Part shown: piece by piece, positions 18,227-45,440 of the stretch
Position numbering within the stretch: position 1 is the stretch's first letter
Layout: the number at the start of each line of letters is the position of its first letter
Assembly (NCBI GenBank): GCA_963691815.1
Contig: OY829661.1
Span: 3,589,001 to 3,653,000, forward strand
DNA length: 64,000 nt
Direction of reading: 5' to 3'
DNA from: Echiichthys vipera
Lineage: Eukaryota; Chordata; Actinopteri; Perciformes; Trachinidae
Program-made: the position numbers and the translations under genes
Notes under the pieces: generated by a model
The model's database searches: none
Told to the model about the DNA's origin: nothing
Seen by the model: the letters and a program-made list of their open reading frames with translations, nothing else

Positions 18227-21200
18227 GGGGTGCGTCTGATCTCCTGGAATACTAAGGGAATGAACAAAGCGATCAAAATAGATAAGGTCCTGACACAGTT
18301 ACAGCATCTTAAGGGGGATGTGATGTTTCTGCAGGAAACACATCTCAAAACAGCTGACACCTTACGTATTAAGAGGGAGTGGATGAGCCACTTATTCCAT
18401 TCCAAATTTACAAATAGAGTTAGAGGGGCAGCTATCATCATTCATAAAAGGGTCCAGTTTGAGCCGACAAATGTAATCCTAGATACTGACAGCTGCTATG
18501 TCATAGTTCCAGGCACAATTCAGAACACACCAGTGGTCTTAGTTGTGGTTTATGCGCCCACCTGGGACGATGAACAGTTTTTTACATGGCTGTTCTCCAA
18601 AATCCCAAACGCTGACAGTCATTGCATTATCATAGGCAGAGACTTTAACCTGGTGCAGGATCTGACTCTTGACAGATATTTTCCTACACAGGTTACGCTA
18701 TCCAATTCAGCACACACAGTAAAAACATAAGCATCACAGCTGGGAATTTCTGATCTCTGGAGGTTTAGAAACCCACATGGGAAAGCTTTCCCTTTTTTTT
18801 CCATGTACACCACACATTCTCCCGAATTGATTTCTTCTTAATCAATAACAACCTCCTCGACTGTGTGAATGCATGAGAACCCAATAGTCACTTGTGACCA
18901 CGCCTCTATCACAGTTGACATTAGTTTTCCACGAGATACAATTCCATGTTCACCGTGGAGGTTCAGTTCACACTTATTTTTGCATGGTAATTTTAAAGAT
19001 TTTGTTGCGACTCAAATCCGATCTTACATAGAGTTTAATGACCCCCCTGATGTCAGCAGCGGCACTCTGTGGTAAGACCTTAAAGCTACTGTTCGAGGAC
19101 AAGTAATATCTTATATTTCCCAAATGAGAGGGGCGGAACGGGCTAGGGTGGTGGAAATTGCGAGGAACTAGTAAAACTCGATGAAACTTACTCCATCTCT
19201 CCTTCACCCCTCTAGACTTCCAGCTAATCTCTAAAATTCAACTACCAGACGGTAGCCACACTTCTGACCCAGTGATGATCAACAAGTCTGTTTCTGATTT
19301 TTACACCGCATTATATACTTCTGAATGCAGCCTAATTACTACACTGTACCCTCAGATTGATATAAATATTGGGAGCTCGGTAGACCCATCTCTCTGTTGG
19401 AGGTGCATGAAGCTATCAAGACTATGCAGAACAGGAAATCTCCTGGTCCCGACGGTTTTACAGTCGAGTTCTTTAAGGCGTACTCGATGCTATTTCCTCC
19501 CATCCTTGTGAGAATGTGTAACGACTCCTTTACTGAAGGCAGACTGCCAACGACCTTGTATGAGGCATCTATTTTATTGCTTCTGAAGAAAGACATGGAT
19601 CATACTTGGATCATACAGCTACAGATCGGTCTCACTTTTAAACATAGATTGTAAGATCCTTGCTAAGGTCCTCACCCTCCGCCTCCAAAGTGTGATGTCA
19701 TCGATAATTTCACAAGACCAGACAGGTTTCATATTCGGGAGACATCCATTCTTCAACACCAGGAGGCTGCTCAACATCATATTCTCACATGGCTCGAACA
19801 CTGAGGTCGTAGTGGCGCTAGATGCGGAGAAAGCCTTCGACCGGGTAGAGTGGGGCTTTCTATTTTTCATTTTGGAGAAATTTGCCTTTGATTCTAATTT
19901 TATTTCTTGGGTTAAGCTTCTGTATGTAACCCCCTCTGCATCTGTAAACACACAGTGTCTGCTTAGCACATTTCCCTCTCAGTCGTGGGACCCAGCAGGG
20001 CTGTCTGCTCTCACCCTTGTTGGTCAACAAAGCCATCGAGCCAGAATGAGTTTGAAGGCATCACTCGTTTCGGCCTGGTCCACAAACTCTCCTTATATGC
20101 CGATGATCTTCTCTTATTTATTTCAAACCACACAACCACCCTCCCCCTCAATCCTTAATCAGTTTGGACACCTATCGGGGTATAAATTGGATATTCGGAA
20201 AAGTGATTTATTCTTTGTCAACAACTTGGCGAGATCACTCCCACAATCCATATTCCCCTTTAAAACAGCTGACGAGGGGTTCAAGTATTTGGGGGTGTTT
20301 ATCACCAGCTCCTTCAGGGACTTTTTCAAAAGAACTTCCAGCCGCTATTGGATAAATGCAAGTCAGACTTGTCTAGATGGGCAGGCCTCCCCCTGTCCCT
20401 TGCAGACCGGGTTAATCTTATTAAGATGGTAATTTTACCAAAGTTTCTGTATCTTTTTAAACACCTCCCAATTTGTCTTAACAAATCGTTCTTCACTATC
20501 CTGGACCAACAACTTAACGCCTTTGTCCGGCAAAATAAACCATTCCATATCAAATAACATATTCTTCAACTCCCTAAACCTGAAGGTGGACTAGATCTCC
20601 CTAGTTTCCGCTACAACTTTTCTGGGCTTATATTGGCTCTGTGGTGAAGTGGCAGACACCTGCTCTTTGCACTCTAAGATTTGCTCACAGCTCCCCATAA
20701 CTGCCCACAAGGTCTCATCCAATCCGTTTGTCGTTAATGCCATTCAAATTTGGATCCAGTTCAGGAAGCAGTACGGCTTGCAAAGGGCTTTGGTCCTTGC
20801 CCCAGTTTTGAATAATCATGCGTTTCTCCCTTCCTGCACCGACCCTGCATTCCATATATGGTCAGATAAGGGACTCAAAACTCTTAAGGACCTGTATGAC
20901 GAAGGGGTTTTTGCGTCCTTTGCATCCATGTCGGACAAATACAGCCTGTCTAGCCTTTTTTTGGTACCTTCAAATGAGACATTTTATCCAAAAGCAATTC
21001 CCACATTTTCTGAACCACCCCCCTGAAGTTGAGATGAACCAATTCCTGTCTCTCAACGTACAACACAAACGACTGATATCTGTCATTTATAATAAGATTG
21101 CTCTTCTGAACTCAGTCCTCACTGCCTCACCTAAAAATGCATGGGAAAAGGATTTGGGGGTAGACATTACTGAGGTCCAGTGGAGGGACATTCTGAAACT

Positions 21201-21725
21201 GGTCCACTCATCTTCAATTTGTGCCAGGCACAGCCTGTTACAGTGGTAGGTGCTTCACAGAGCCCATTTTTCACCAATGCTAAACTAGTTACAGTGACCC
21301 TTGTGACCGCTGTAAGCAGTCCCCAGCCGACCACACACACACATGTTCTGGATGTGCCTGAAGCTTGCTGAATTTTGGTCTGATATATTTCAAACCCTCA
21401 AACAGGCTCTTAACACAAATTTGGAACCAAATCCCCTGGCTGCTCTTTTTGGGCTCCCTCTGTCTAAAAATCTGCCCATCACTACACAACATGCCGTGGC
21501 CTTGACCCTGATCACCAGACGTAACATTCTCCTTAAATGGAAACATGTTTCTCCACCGACTCACAATAGTTGGATATGTGAAATTCTGCAATGTCTCCGG
21601 CTGGAGAGGTTGAAGTTTTCACAGAGGGGATCTTTAACAGCATCCCTCCAAACCTGGGACCCACTGCTGACTTTTATAAGCAATAGAATCACAGTTGCTC
21701 CTGACACTAGTCCTAGTGCTGGAAG
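18227..21725 (+). pseudogene. L1 ORF2 remnant (endonuclease and reverse transcriptase)
   Basis: Endonuclease part: RLISWNTKGMNKAIK, FLQETHL, VVYAPTWDD, and GRDFN where the family has GGDFN, then CDHASITVD where SDH is usual (18227-18960). Reverse transcriptase part: KSPGPDGFTVEFFK (19437), QTGFIFGRHPFFNTRR (19716), VALDAEKAFDRVEW (19810), and the catalytic YADD at 20096-20107, which lies in a different frame from the block before it. C-terminal region: LAPVLNNHAFLPSCTDP, MFWMCLKLAEFWSD, LLKWKHVSPPTHNSWICEIL. At least six frame changes or stops occur. The two substitutions in endonuclease motifs also suggest decay. Confidence 0.9.
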
Positions 21726-22093
21726 GAGAGATCCCCCCCGCCCCCCTTATTTATTTATTTTTTGTTGTCTTTCTCTTTTTTGAATGACGTTAATAATTTT
21801 TGCTATTAGTTTTAGTGTGTTTTTCTCTTTCTTTTCCTTTTTAAAAAATTTACTTTATCTTACGTTATCTACTTTTGTTACATGTTATTTGGTTACTTGT
21901 TTGTTTTTTATTGTGACCGTGTCTGACGTGGGTTGTTGGGAGGGATAGCGGGAGTCATGTTGGGGTTTTTCTGTTTTTGTCTGTGGTTTTCTTTTTTTAA
22001 TTTCACCTTAAAGCAGACGTACTGTACATGTGTTTTACCTGTTTCTGTGTTCTGGTCTGCATAATCAATAAAAAAATGTTGAAGAAAAAAAAA

Positions 22094-22103
22094 AGCTATG
22101 ATG
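22094..22103 (+). repeat. L1 target-site duplication, right copy
   Basis: AGCTATGATG directly after the poly(A) run, identical to 15731-15740. Confidence 0.85.
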
Positions 22104-22459
22104 CATCATGTATGATGAATTGGTCCTCATCCTTGATTAATATTAGTATAGTATCTATACTCTATATCACTTTTCCACTACGGGTATACATATATATAAT
22201 TCGCATTCCCCGTTCGTCAGCTACCAAAGGGAGGAACGTCTGCACCTTGTTAGCTAACCACAACACGTTTTCCGATTTGCCACATTCTGGCTCTAGAGGG
22301 CACATCATTTATTGTATTAAGGGACACCATAGAGAGCACCCAATCATTTTTTGCCACTATTGAGGGTACTTTAGCGCACTTTTTCAACCATGGAGGCACT
22401 GAGGCGCCAGTGGGGCCAGTCTATTACAGGGCACATAGAAACCAGACAAATATAGACAA

Positions 22460-22625
22460 CTATTCACACTCCCAGCAATTTGGGGTAATCAATTAACCTA
22501 ACACCTGCATCTCTTTGGCCTGTGGGAGGAAGCTGGAGTGCCCACGAGAGAACATGCAAGCTCCACACAGAAGGAATTCGAACCGGCAACCCTTTTACTG
22601 TACGGCGACAGTGCTAACCACCACC
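22460..22625 (-). repeat. dispersed teleost repeat with tRNA-like end
   Basis: Contains CCTAACACCTGCATCTC, TGTGGGAGGAAGCTGGAG, GAGAACATGCAAGCTCCACA, AATTCGAACCGGCAACCC and GGCGACAGTGCTAACCACC. This block is common in fish genomes; the GGTTCGAATTC-type box on the minus strand suggests tRNA ancestry. Orientation and family are tentative. Confidence 0.55.
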
Positions 22626-23099
22626 ACTACCTCGTCCACACCTTGGCTTCAGTGACCTCACAGATAAAGGCCCTGGGAAAACTGTGCTCACCTGTTCCTT
22701 CACCCCAGGCGAGGCTGTGAGGGGGTGCATGCATTCCCTCTTCTTAGCTGGTGGCCACAGCACATATCTGTTAAAACTAGAAGTATTCATTGCATTGACA
22801 CGGAATGGAATCGAATAACCAAACTGTCAAAAGCCAATATATTCTTTTTTTTAAAAGGTCGTATTGTGCTTTGCATTGATTCATTTATGTATTCAGAAGC
22901 ATTTGTTGAGTTAAACCTCATGAACCGTAATCCAGGCAGAGAGCATATTGGAGAATATAACAATAGACTGTATCATGCTTCATACCCCGGGACAGTAGGA
23001 GGCGCTATGCACCTAAAGTCACAGATGCAATTTTACATGAAACCAGAAAAAAGAAGAAGAAGAAGAAGAAGAAGAAGAAGGAGGAAGCATCACAACAAC
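22626..23099 (+). promoter_or_regulatory. sptlc1: upstream region and leader of sptlc1
   Basis: Unique sequence before the sptlc1 start with no clear TATA box. The last 50 bases are a purine-rich leader with about 12 GAA/AAG triplets (23051-23085), followed by CATCACAACAAC and the ATG. The region after the start (23180-23340) is CpG-rich, as expected for a housekeeping gene. Confidence 0.5.
23051..23085 (+). repeat. (GAA)n microsatellite in the sptlc1 leader
   Basis: About 12 uninterrupted AAG/GAA triplets ending 15 bases before the sptlc1 ATG, so probably inside the 5' UTR. Confidence 0.9.
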
Positions 23100-37769
<14,670 letters not shown>

Positions 37770-38400
37770 CCATTTAGTGTTTGTCACTGCTGAAACTACG
37801 CAGACATCACTGGAGCATTAGCAGGAGTCCCCTCACTGGACTGGGTGGGACATCACTGTGAGGGGACACTCATCCACAGACTGTGAGCCCTGCACACTGA
37901 ACGTGTCATGAGTACCTCTACTGACAAATATAGCTTATATCTTCTTGCCTCGTTTGCCTTCTAATTTTTTGCCTCTTTTTGTTCTCATTCATCATGTGTC
38001 ATTATCATACAATATGTTGTTTAGTATGAATGTAAGAGTGGGCCTTCTGCAGGACTGTTTGCAGTTGGTTTCCTGCTGTGAGGATGGTGCCCACTTGCTA
38101 ATAGGTGAGAACTGCACTTGATCTCCACAGACCAAATGACTTGTTGCTTTTTATGTACTGACCAAAGAGGACATAGTGCTCATTGTTTTCTTCAGATGTT
38201 CAGATATTTACATGAACTGTACATGATGGTTGTGATTTTGTATGACACTGATGTTTTTTTTTACCACAAATGTTTTAGACCTGCATTTTTTGTTCTTTGT
38301 TTTTCAGTTGACATATTTCTCTTTTCATTGCATTCTGACCACTTGACTGTTCTGAAATGTAAATATATCTGATTTAAAGTGAGCTATGGTGTGTTTATTT
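37770..38400 (+). other. sptlc1: probable sptlc1 3' UTR
   Basis: Non-coding sequence after the TGA at 37767-37769. No canonical AATAAA was identified with confidence; AAATATATCTGATTTAAAG near 38360 is a possible weak signal region. Confidence 0.4.
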
Positions 38401-39190
38401 TCTGTGTGGCATGACCATGCATATGTTGAGATCATTTGTCAAGTTTTTAACTTTACAACCGTTTCATATTTTGGCAAGACCACAAACCAAACAGGGTTTT
38501 TTAACAGTGGTATTTCCACAATTATGACCTGAGTATAGAGTTCAAGCGGATACAAATTAAGAAGCAGACATATCCTTGGTTTTCCTTATTTTATACTTGG
38601 TCACCAAATGTGCTGCTGAAGTCCCCATTGGTCTCTGCTCTAATGCTAATTACAGTTTGATAAATTCTATAATAGTATTATGTCTCCAATATAAAATTCA
38701 CATTTCTAGAAACACAAAGAGATACTTTAAGGGTCACTGTGGCATTTGAGTATTGCACTTCCATAAAGGAGGATTTACAAGGTCCAGATAAAAAGAAAAT
38801 TTGGTCAAACTCAAAGCAGCTCAGGCTTCCTTTCTAGTTTTAGTCCAAAAATACTGAAGCCTACATTTTCCATAATGCAACCTAAAGCATATTTTCATTA
38901 GCCCCTTGTGGTAAATCTGTTTCCTAAAATTGTTACCACACATCGGGGTTATTTTCTCAGTCTTGACAAAGCTCCTCTGGAGCCAAATAACACATTATCC
39001 AAGTCTTTCCACAGACACGTTTCTTCACTTTCACTTCCCTTTGTATCTTGTCTCAGGCACGGCTGTCTCGCGCTGAAAACAGCCTAATGACGCCTCAAAG
39101 TTTCTCCTACGTAAGAGATAAATTAAGGTTTTGGCCAACAATGCCCCAAAAAAAGTTTCACCTTGCATTTCAGGGCTTCCGTAGCTTCTA
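38401..39190. other. intergenic, no gene seen
   Basis: Unassigned sequence between sptlc1 and the AT-rich repeat island. Confidence 0.5.
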
Positions 39191-39504
39191 CAAGTGAACT
39201 TCAGGTATACCCTTAGTTTACTAGTAATATACTTCTAACTCACTTTTTAGTTTATGAAAGTATACTTTAAGGTAAACTACAAGTTAACTTATAGGTGTAC
39301 TTTTCTTAACTATGTCTTGAGGAAAAGATAAGCCAAGTATACTTAAGACTGTATACTTGTCAGTTTAAGCCAAGTGAACTTTAGTATACATCAGTACTTC
39401 ATACACAAGTAGATACAACTAGTAGAGTAAACTGAAAATATGATTTCTTATTTTTTAGTTTAATAGAAGTATACCAATAGTTCCAGAGAATCGAGTTCTT
39501 TTTA

Positions 39505-40060
39505 TTAAGGGATATCAGCAAGTGTGCTCAGCCCCCTGCTCTTCACGCTGCTGACTCATGGCTGTGCTCCATCCTTCAGCAGCAACCTTACAACTGTGGG
39601 TCTGAGACCCACTACAGGAAGGAGGTCAGCCAACAGGGAGAACCTCTTTCTGAACATGGGAAAGACCACGGCGGTTGTTATTTACTTCCAGAGAGACCAT
39701 ACCCTTAATCCCCACATATCATCAATGGAGTGAGCAGCACTACATTCCTGGGGGTGCACCTCAGTGAGGACCTCTCCTGGACAACCAGAACTGCATCACT
39801 GGCCAAGAAGTCCCATCGGCGCCTCTACTTCCTCTGCAAACTAAAGAGAGCAAACCTATATTCCAAGCAGCAAGAACATCAAACCGGATGCCCTGTCCTG
39901 ACAGTTTGGACCAGATGAAGAGGAGGAGACTGGTTCGGACCACATCTTACCCCCTTCCTGCGTTGTGGCCGCCCTCACCTGGGAGGTAGAAACAGCGGTA
40001 AGACATGCACAACACACTGACCCTGACCCCGGTGGCTGAGAGACTGAGAAATTTGACTTA
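39505..40060 (+). mobile_element. LINE reverse-transcriptase fragment (L2/CR1-like)
   Basis: Two adjoining pieces read VLSPLLFTLLTHGCAPSF, NLFLNMGKTTAVVIYF, then TTFLGVHLSEDLSWTTRTAS and LAKKSHRRLYFLCKLKRANL. This is the order of RT motif 5 onward in fish LINEs of the L2/CR1/Rex1 type. The catalytic DD region (between ...APSFSSN and LRPTT) is degraded. Confidence 0.75.
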
Positions 40061-40150
40061 TATTCCAAATGAATTCATTTATAGATTCATTTTTTTCTCT
40101 ACCTCATATAGGTTGTAAAAATATTTCATCCTATTTTTTGGAAGACAGAG

Positions 40151-40693
40151 TGTCATGAACAGTACAGAGCTAACACACAAAAAAAGGGTGGACCCCATGC
40201 AGACACGGACACGGAGTAAAAGTACAGACAAAAGTTTAATAATACTAACAAACAAAATGCAAAACACTACAGGGTAAACAGGTAATACAAATGACGAAAC
40301 GGTCGAGGGAAAAACAAGAAAGAGGAGACGACGGAAATCAGGGAGACGGACGAGGAATCAGGAACATGGGAAACTACGGAGAAAACGGAAAACAAACACG
40401 ATTAGAATATACTTAACAACGGGGAGCGTGATAACCACAACGAGAAAAGGAATGCCAATCGGGGGGGAATAGTTTACCAATGAAGCAATACAATGGTCCA
40501 GCGCTGCATGCCTGTCAGCTCAGGGTATTATTAGTCTACCAGGTGTAACAGGCGGCAGCTTGGGGGAAACGCCTACCGGACCTAGACGACAGAAAACAAG
40601 AGAGACACACACATGCAGGGAAACACAGACAGAGGGAGACAAACTCACACAAAAAGGTAGCGAGGAAGGTACTGACAGGACTGATTCTTGACA
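40151..40693. mobile_element. solo-LTR-like or inverted-end repeat, 543 bp
   Basis: Bounded by TGTCATGAACAGTACAG on the left and, read inward from the right, TGTCAAGAATCAGTCCTG. The flanking five bases are CAGAG and TAGAG (four of five match). TGT..ACA ends and a 5-bp near-duplication suggest a solo LTR; the imperfect 14-bp inverted ends would equally fit a DNA element. Confidence 0.45.
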
Positions 40694-41819
40694 TAGAGGT
40701 TATCTAACAGTGTTGCAAGGATCAATATTGTCACTCTTGTCCTATACTGAGATAAAAAGGCTCTGGTGACAACATTCATCTTCATCAGTATGTTGTTAAA
40801 ACATATGGTTGTTCTACATAACATCTGGTAATATTCAAGTCATCAGGTTCATTTCATAATAATTAACTGTGAGAAGCTATACAGCTCTGCTACTGTACAG
40901 CACCATTGAGACAAATTTAGAACTAATTGAACAGCCTGCTGAATTAATACAATTTTGTTTGTTTGTGGGTGTCCAGGTGTTTCCAACCATGGGATTGCAG
41001 CGTCCCTGGTTAGAATCTGGCTGTTATTACGTGTCATTTTCCTTGTCTTTCATTAGGCTAATACATGCTTAATATTCATACAGTGTCTACCACATCTCGA
41101 GAGAGAATTGTGTATTGTACTGATTATGAAAATATAGTAACTATAATACAATTCCAAAGATAGTAGTCACAAATATGTATACTCATTTCAACATGGAACA
41201 ATAGTAAACAGCTGAGCACTACCACTTGTAGTATAAATAGTATTTTTAAATTGGCATTACTTCTTTACACAATTTAAGTGCACTGAAGTACACCAGCCAC
41301 ACTCATGATTTGGGAACATTTGAAGCAATGGTATGATATCAAAAGTGTGTTGTACTGTAAACACACATAGTCATAACTATTTTTCTAGAATTCTAACAGT
41401 GTATTGCAAAGGACTTGAAGCTAAATGTACTGTTCCTTAACTTACCGCTATAAGTATTTGTAATTTAGTATACATTTTAAAAGAACACTGACATACATAA
41501 AGGCTACTTATATATTAAAGAGCACTTTCTGTAAATAGCCAATACTTTAATAATTTTTTAATAAAGTGAAATCAAATTTCCCTTTAATAAAGCATATTAT
41601 AATGTATTAGAAATGACAAAAATAAATATAGGCTACATTACATGCTATTATTATTATTATGATTTATATTACTGCTGCTATTATTTCTACTATTTATATA
41701 ATTCTAATATACTCAGGAAGATTATTATTATTAGTCATATTTCTATTAGCATTACTGCTATTAGTTCTGCTATTCATATCATTCTAGTATATTCATTGCC
41801 AAAACTATGATTAGTCATA

Positions 41820-42125
41820 TTCATCTTATTATCATAGTTGTTAATGTTAATTATGTTTTTGCTGTGCATCTCTCTCACTCTCGCCTGTTAAGATGAAGGT
41901 GTTTGTTGCCACTGTTTACGCAAGATTGCTGGATAAATACTGTACGTAGATATTATTATTATTATTATTATTAAAGCTAGTGTTACTTTTTGCTGCTCAT
42001 GGGGGAATTGTTGGGTCTCTGTAAGTCATAAATAAGTCATAGATTGTGGTCTATACCTACTCCATATGTAAAGTGTCTTGGGATAACTTGTTATTATTTG
42101 GCACTGTTAATAAAACTGAATCGAA
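41820..42125 (+). mobile_element. SINE-like dispersed repeat, copy 2
   Basis: CACTGTTTACGCAAGATTGC, an ATT run, GGGGGAATTGTTGGGTCTCT, ACCTACTCCATATGTAAAGTG and TTATTTGGCACTGTTAATAA align with 15250-15515. Confidence 0.75.
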
Positions 42126-42699
42126 CTAAATTAAAATCAGTCCTTTAGATTTCCAATTTTTTTTAAACTAAAAATACAATACACTTTTGAAAAGTACACT
42201 GAAATACTTTCTTGACTGAAATTGCTTTGAGGATACACTGAAATACCACTTTAAATATTGCAGAATTGGAATACTTTTTTTTCGTTGCCTACACTGAAGT
42301 CGAACTTAATGACATCTATTTTAAATTATATTCTACACTTTTAAAGTATGTATTTAATATAGGAGATTAAGCACAAACAAGAAGTGTACTTGCATTTACT
42401 TTTGTACAGGCTTCTCCAGTTGCATTTGCAGGTAATACACTGAAGTATTGCCAACCACACTTAGGATATGTTACATTTACAAGTATATTTTTTCACCTGG
42501 ACATATAGTCCCACAAGTCTTTTAGCCTTTAGTATACTCAGGGCTTAACTTTTTTGGCTAGTGGTTTTCAAAAGTTACTAGCCACGAATTTGTATATGTA
42601 TGTTGTATATTAAGAAAAGCAATACCCTATTTAAAGGGCAGCTTCTTCATAAAGAAATTGTGCAAGGATGTAGAAGATTAATTAAAGAGAGTAACTGCA

Positions 42700-44945
42700 C
42701 AGGGAGATGTTACCACCTGCTGGGCATTGCTGCCTGTTGCACCTCCTCCAGTGCCCATGGGTTTAGCCACAGGGTCATCAGCTGCAGGGTCATCAGCCAG
42801 GAACCACCATTCTTTGACGTTTCGCCCCTTTGATCCTGGAACGTGTCCTGGTGGCGGAGCAGTGACAGGGACGTCTCCCTGTCACCCCCTGCAGCTGATG
42901 GCTGTTCTCCCCTGTGGCTGTTATCTGGGGTTAGATGTTCTTCCCCCAACACTGATCCTTCCTCCTTAGCCAGAGCCAAAAGCTCCCTTTCTCGGCCTCC
43001 TCTGCCAGATCCTTTGTCGCTCTCCTTAACTTCCTTCCAGTTACTCCTGCTTCCCTCAAGAGGCGCATGGTCGACAAGCCCAAGAAGCCTCGACATCCGA
43101 CCTCCACTGGGTAGATGGCAGTCTTCCAGCCAGCTTCCCGACACTCATCAGCAAGCTCTGTGTACCGCGGCCTCATCCCCTCCTCCAGTGGTACTGTGAG
43201 CTCGATGAGGTGCACAGATCTTGCCTTGGTTGACCACACAACTATGTCTGGCCGGAGGGATGTGGTGGTTATCTCTGTGGGGAATTTGAGCTGCCTGTCC
43301 AGGTCAACCCTCATGTTCCACTCCTGGCAGAGGGAGAAGGGCCTTGCTGTTTGTCTTGGCCTGGGGCTTCTCCTTACTCCTCCTTCCAAGACAAAGATGG
43401 TAGGGTCCTCTGCTGATGGTGGTTGCTTGCTACTCTGTCGACACTCCTCTAGCACTTCAGCTAGCTTTCTGAGGACCTGGTCGTGGCGCCATCTGTAGCG
43501 CCCCTGTGAGAGAGCGATCTTGCAACCTGACAAGATGTGCTGGAGGCTTGCGTTGGGGGCATTGCAGAATGCACAGGAATTTTGCTCTACCACTGGTGAA
43601 GGTTCCGAGGGCAGGGAAGCGTGTCGTACGTTGAGCGAATGAGGAAGCTGAGTCTTGCCTGTGGGATCTTCCACACTTCTGACCAACTGATGTTCCGGTT
43701 CGCAATTCCCTACCAGGTTGTCCAACTTCCTTGTCGACCCTGTGACACAGCCTTGATCTTGTATCGCCCTTCCTCTGTCCTTGTCACCTCTGCTACCACC
43801 ATCTCCTTCCTCTCTTTGCGGTTGGCCTTGGACCAAAAGCGTGGCACCTCTCCCCATCCTAGCCCTGCTCTTCCTGCCTGCACTCTGCCCATGATCCCCC
43901 GGTGCTGAAGCCGACCCACAGCTTTGTGGACCTCGGTTTGGGCGTTCCACTTGCGGCCAGTTGGAACCTTGGCATTTGCTTTCTTACAGACTCGTCTGTG
44001 GACTCCCTCAGCTCGAGTACCAACCTGGTCTTCTCTTGCATGTAGCCCAATCGTATAGATCGCAGTGGCAGCTGCAGCATGTTCTTTCCAAAGAAACCGG
44101 TTTCGGAAAGGCACCGTGGCAGTCCCAACCACTTTCGGATGAACAAGTTGATTTTCCGTCCATCTTGCTTGCAGTTGATGAGGGGATCTCGATCATTTTC
44201 AGGGGCCACATTACCCTCCTGTAGAGTGTAAACTGGTAGCACCAAACCTTGTACTTCCCAGGGAGTTAGATTTGATCACTCCTTGCCAGGCCATCAGAGA
44301 GCTGCTTCATGACTGATGTTCCCATCTTTTTTTCAGATAGATCTGCAGTATACTGCCTCCCCAAGCTTTTGATGGGTTGCTCTGATAGGAGTGGGATTTT
44401 TTCCCCTCCAACGACGAAGATGGTGTTGTCGTTCCTGACTCCTCTTCTGAGTGATAAGCTCCGAGACTTGGAGGGCTTGACCTTCATTCTAGCCCATGAC
44501 ATCAATTTGTCCATCCTTTTCAGCAGTCTTGATGTGCATGCTGCTGTCCGAAGGAGGCTAGTGACATCATCTATGTAGCTCCTCAGTGGGGGAAGCCTCT
44601 GACCAGATGGCAGTTTGATTCCCCCAACCATTTGCCTTGCCCCAATGAGGATTATCTCAAAGGCTGCTACAAACAGTGTTGGAGAAATGGCACACCCCAT
44701 CGCGGTTCCTACTTTGAGACGCTGCCAGCCAGTGGTGAAGTTATGTAGGGAAAAGCACATCTGTAGGTTATTGAAATACTGTGCTATCAAGTTCTTGACG
44801 TAGGTGGGCATGTGAAAGAATTCCATGGCATAGTTGATCAGCTGGTGTGGGACTGACCCATACGCATTGGCGAGGTCAAGCCAGATGACATGCAGGTCGG
44901 TCTTCTCCTGCTTGGCCTTCTGGATCTGGTCCCAGATCATGGTGG
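42700..44945 (-). mobile_element. 5'-truncated R2-superfamily (RLE) LINE
   Basis: On the minus strand, in order: reverse transcriptase (VIWLDLANAYGSVPHQLI, GTAMGCAISPTLFVAAFEII, YIDDVTSLLRTAA), the thumb region (INLFIRKWLGLPRCLSETGF), a CCHC knuckle (CAFCNAPNASLQHILSGC), and a restriction-like endonuclease region (RPDIVVW..VHLIELTVPLEE). This order and the CX2CX9HX5C-type finger are those of site-specific RLE LINEs. Its N-terminal DNA-binding part and early RT motifs are missing. It is enclosed by the hAT-like ends at 42539 and 45432. Confidence 0.85.
42931..44940 (-). pseudogene. RLE LINE polyprotein remnant
   Basis: Frame pieces 44940-44266 (RT, with YIDD in place of the usual YADD), 44245-43860 (thumb), 44132-43710 (linker) and 43950-42931 (finger and endonuclease). 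The pieces overlap in different frames, so at least three frameshifts are present. The PD..E/K-type endonuclease residues (RPD and IELTV) and all four finger residues are still readable. It is a broken retroelement gene and not a host gene. Confidence 0.8.
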
Positions 44946-45440
44946 AGTGCTCTACACACCCACAAAGATAACTTTACTGAAAAAAACTCTGTTTAATTAC
45001 AACATTTATTAACAACATAATTTATCTTTAACAATAATAAACACTGAAGTCTAATGCAATTCAAACACATATAATCCATCAAACATTTAAATATGTTGAA
45101 TTGAAAGCCTTGGTAATGACTCTATAGACAGGATATCTAAGCAGCAATCACGTACAGGTGCATCTAAAACATTAGACCATCATGACATTTTCCCCCGTAT
45201 ATTAGAAGAGTTACTGAAACTTTGTGTTCTTTTACAGTTTCACATTTGAAGTTTGTTTTAAAAAAATCACTAACAAACCCCCCTTTTCCCCCCCGAAATC
45301 ATACGTTAAACACTCTCTACCGGAGAAGACTACAATTAAATTCAACCAGCCAAAGTGGTGAGTAGGAGCAACATTGTTACCCACCCCAGCTGGAATTCAC
45401 CCCCATGTGGCGGGTGTTAATGTTAAGCCCTGAGTATACT

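Larger units (their letters stand above)
15741..22093 (+). mobile_element. near-full-length L1-type LINE, split by a Harbinger element
   Basis: A 6.35-kb insertion bounded by a 10-bp duplication (AGCTATGATG) and ending in AATAAAAAAATG plus a poly(A) run. Without the nested Harbinger (16901-18031) the L1 is about 5.2 kb. In order: a 120-bp 5' leader, an internally deleted ORF1, a spacer, ORF2 (endonuclease, reverse transcriptase, C-terminal region) in several broken frames, and a 3' UTR of about 370 bp with a C-rich patch. All ORFs carry stops or frameshifts, so this copy is inactive. A second, truncated copy of the family lies at 4300-5536 on the minus strand. Confidence 0.9.
39191..42530. 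repeat. AT-rich repeat island, left part
   Basis: Sequence dense in short variants of AAGTATACTT, AGTGAACTT and AGTACACTG, interrupted by a LINE piece, an LTR-like repeat and a SINE (listed separately). The same character resumes at 45441-46560, so the hAT-like element at 42539-45432 interrupts what was one region. I see no gene in it. Confidence 0.6.
42539..45432. mobile_element. 2.9-kb hAT-like element enclosing an RLE retrotransposon
   Basis: Inverted termini CAGGGCTTAAC at both ends (42539-42549; read inward from 45432), flanked by an 8-bp direct repeat AGTATACT (42531-42538 and 45433-45440). CAGGG ends and an 8-bp duplication are hAT features. The 8-mer is its own reverse complement and occurs elsewhere in the island, which weakens it slightly. 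Subterminal regions differ between the ends, as in hAT elements. No hAT transposase is seen; the middle (about 42700-44945) is a decayed RLE-type LINE. Confidence 0.7.

Noticed and set aside
42931..43950. 339-codon minus-strand frame as a host gene
   Set aside because: It carries the CCHC knuckle and restriction-like endonuclease of an RLE LINE, has no host-gene features, and adjoins a reverse-transcriptase fragment.
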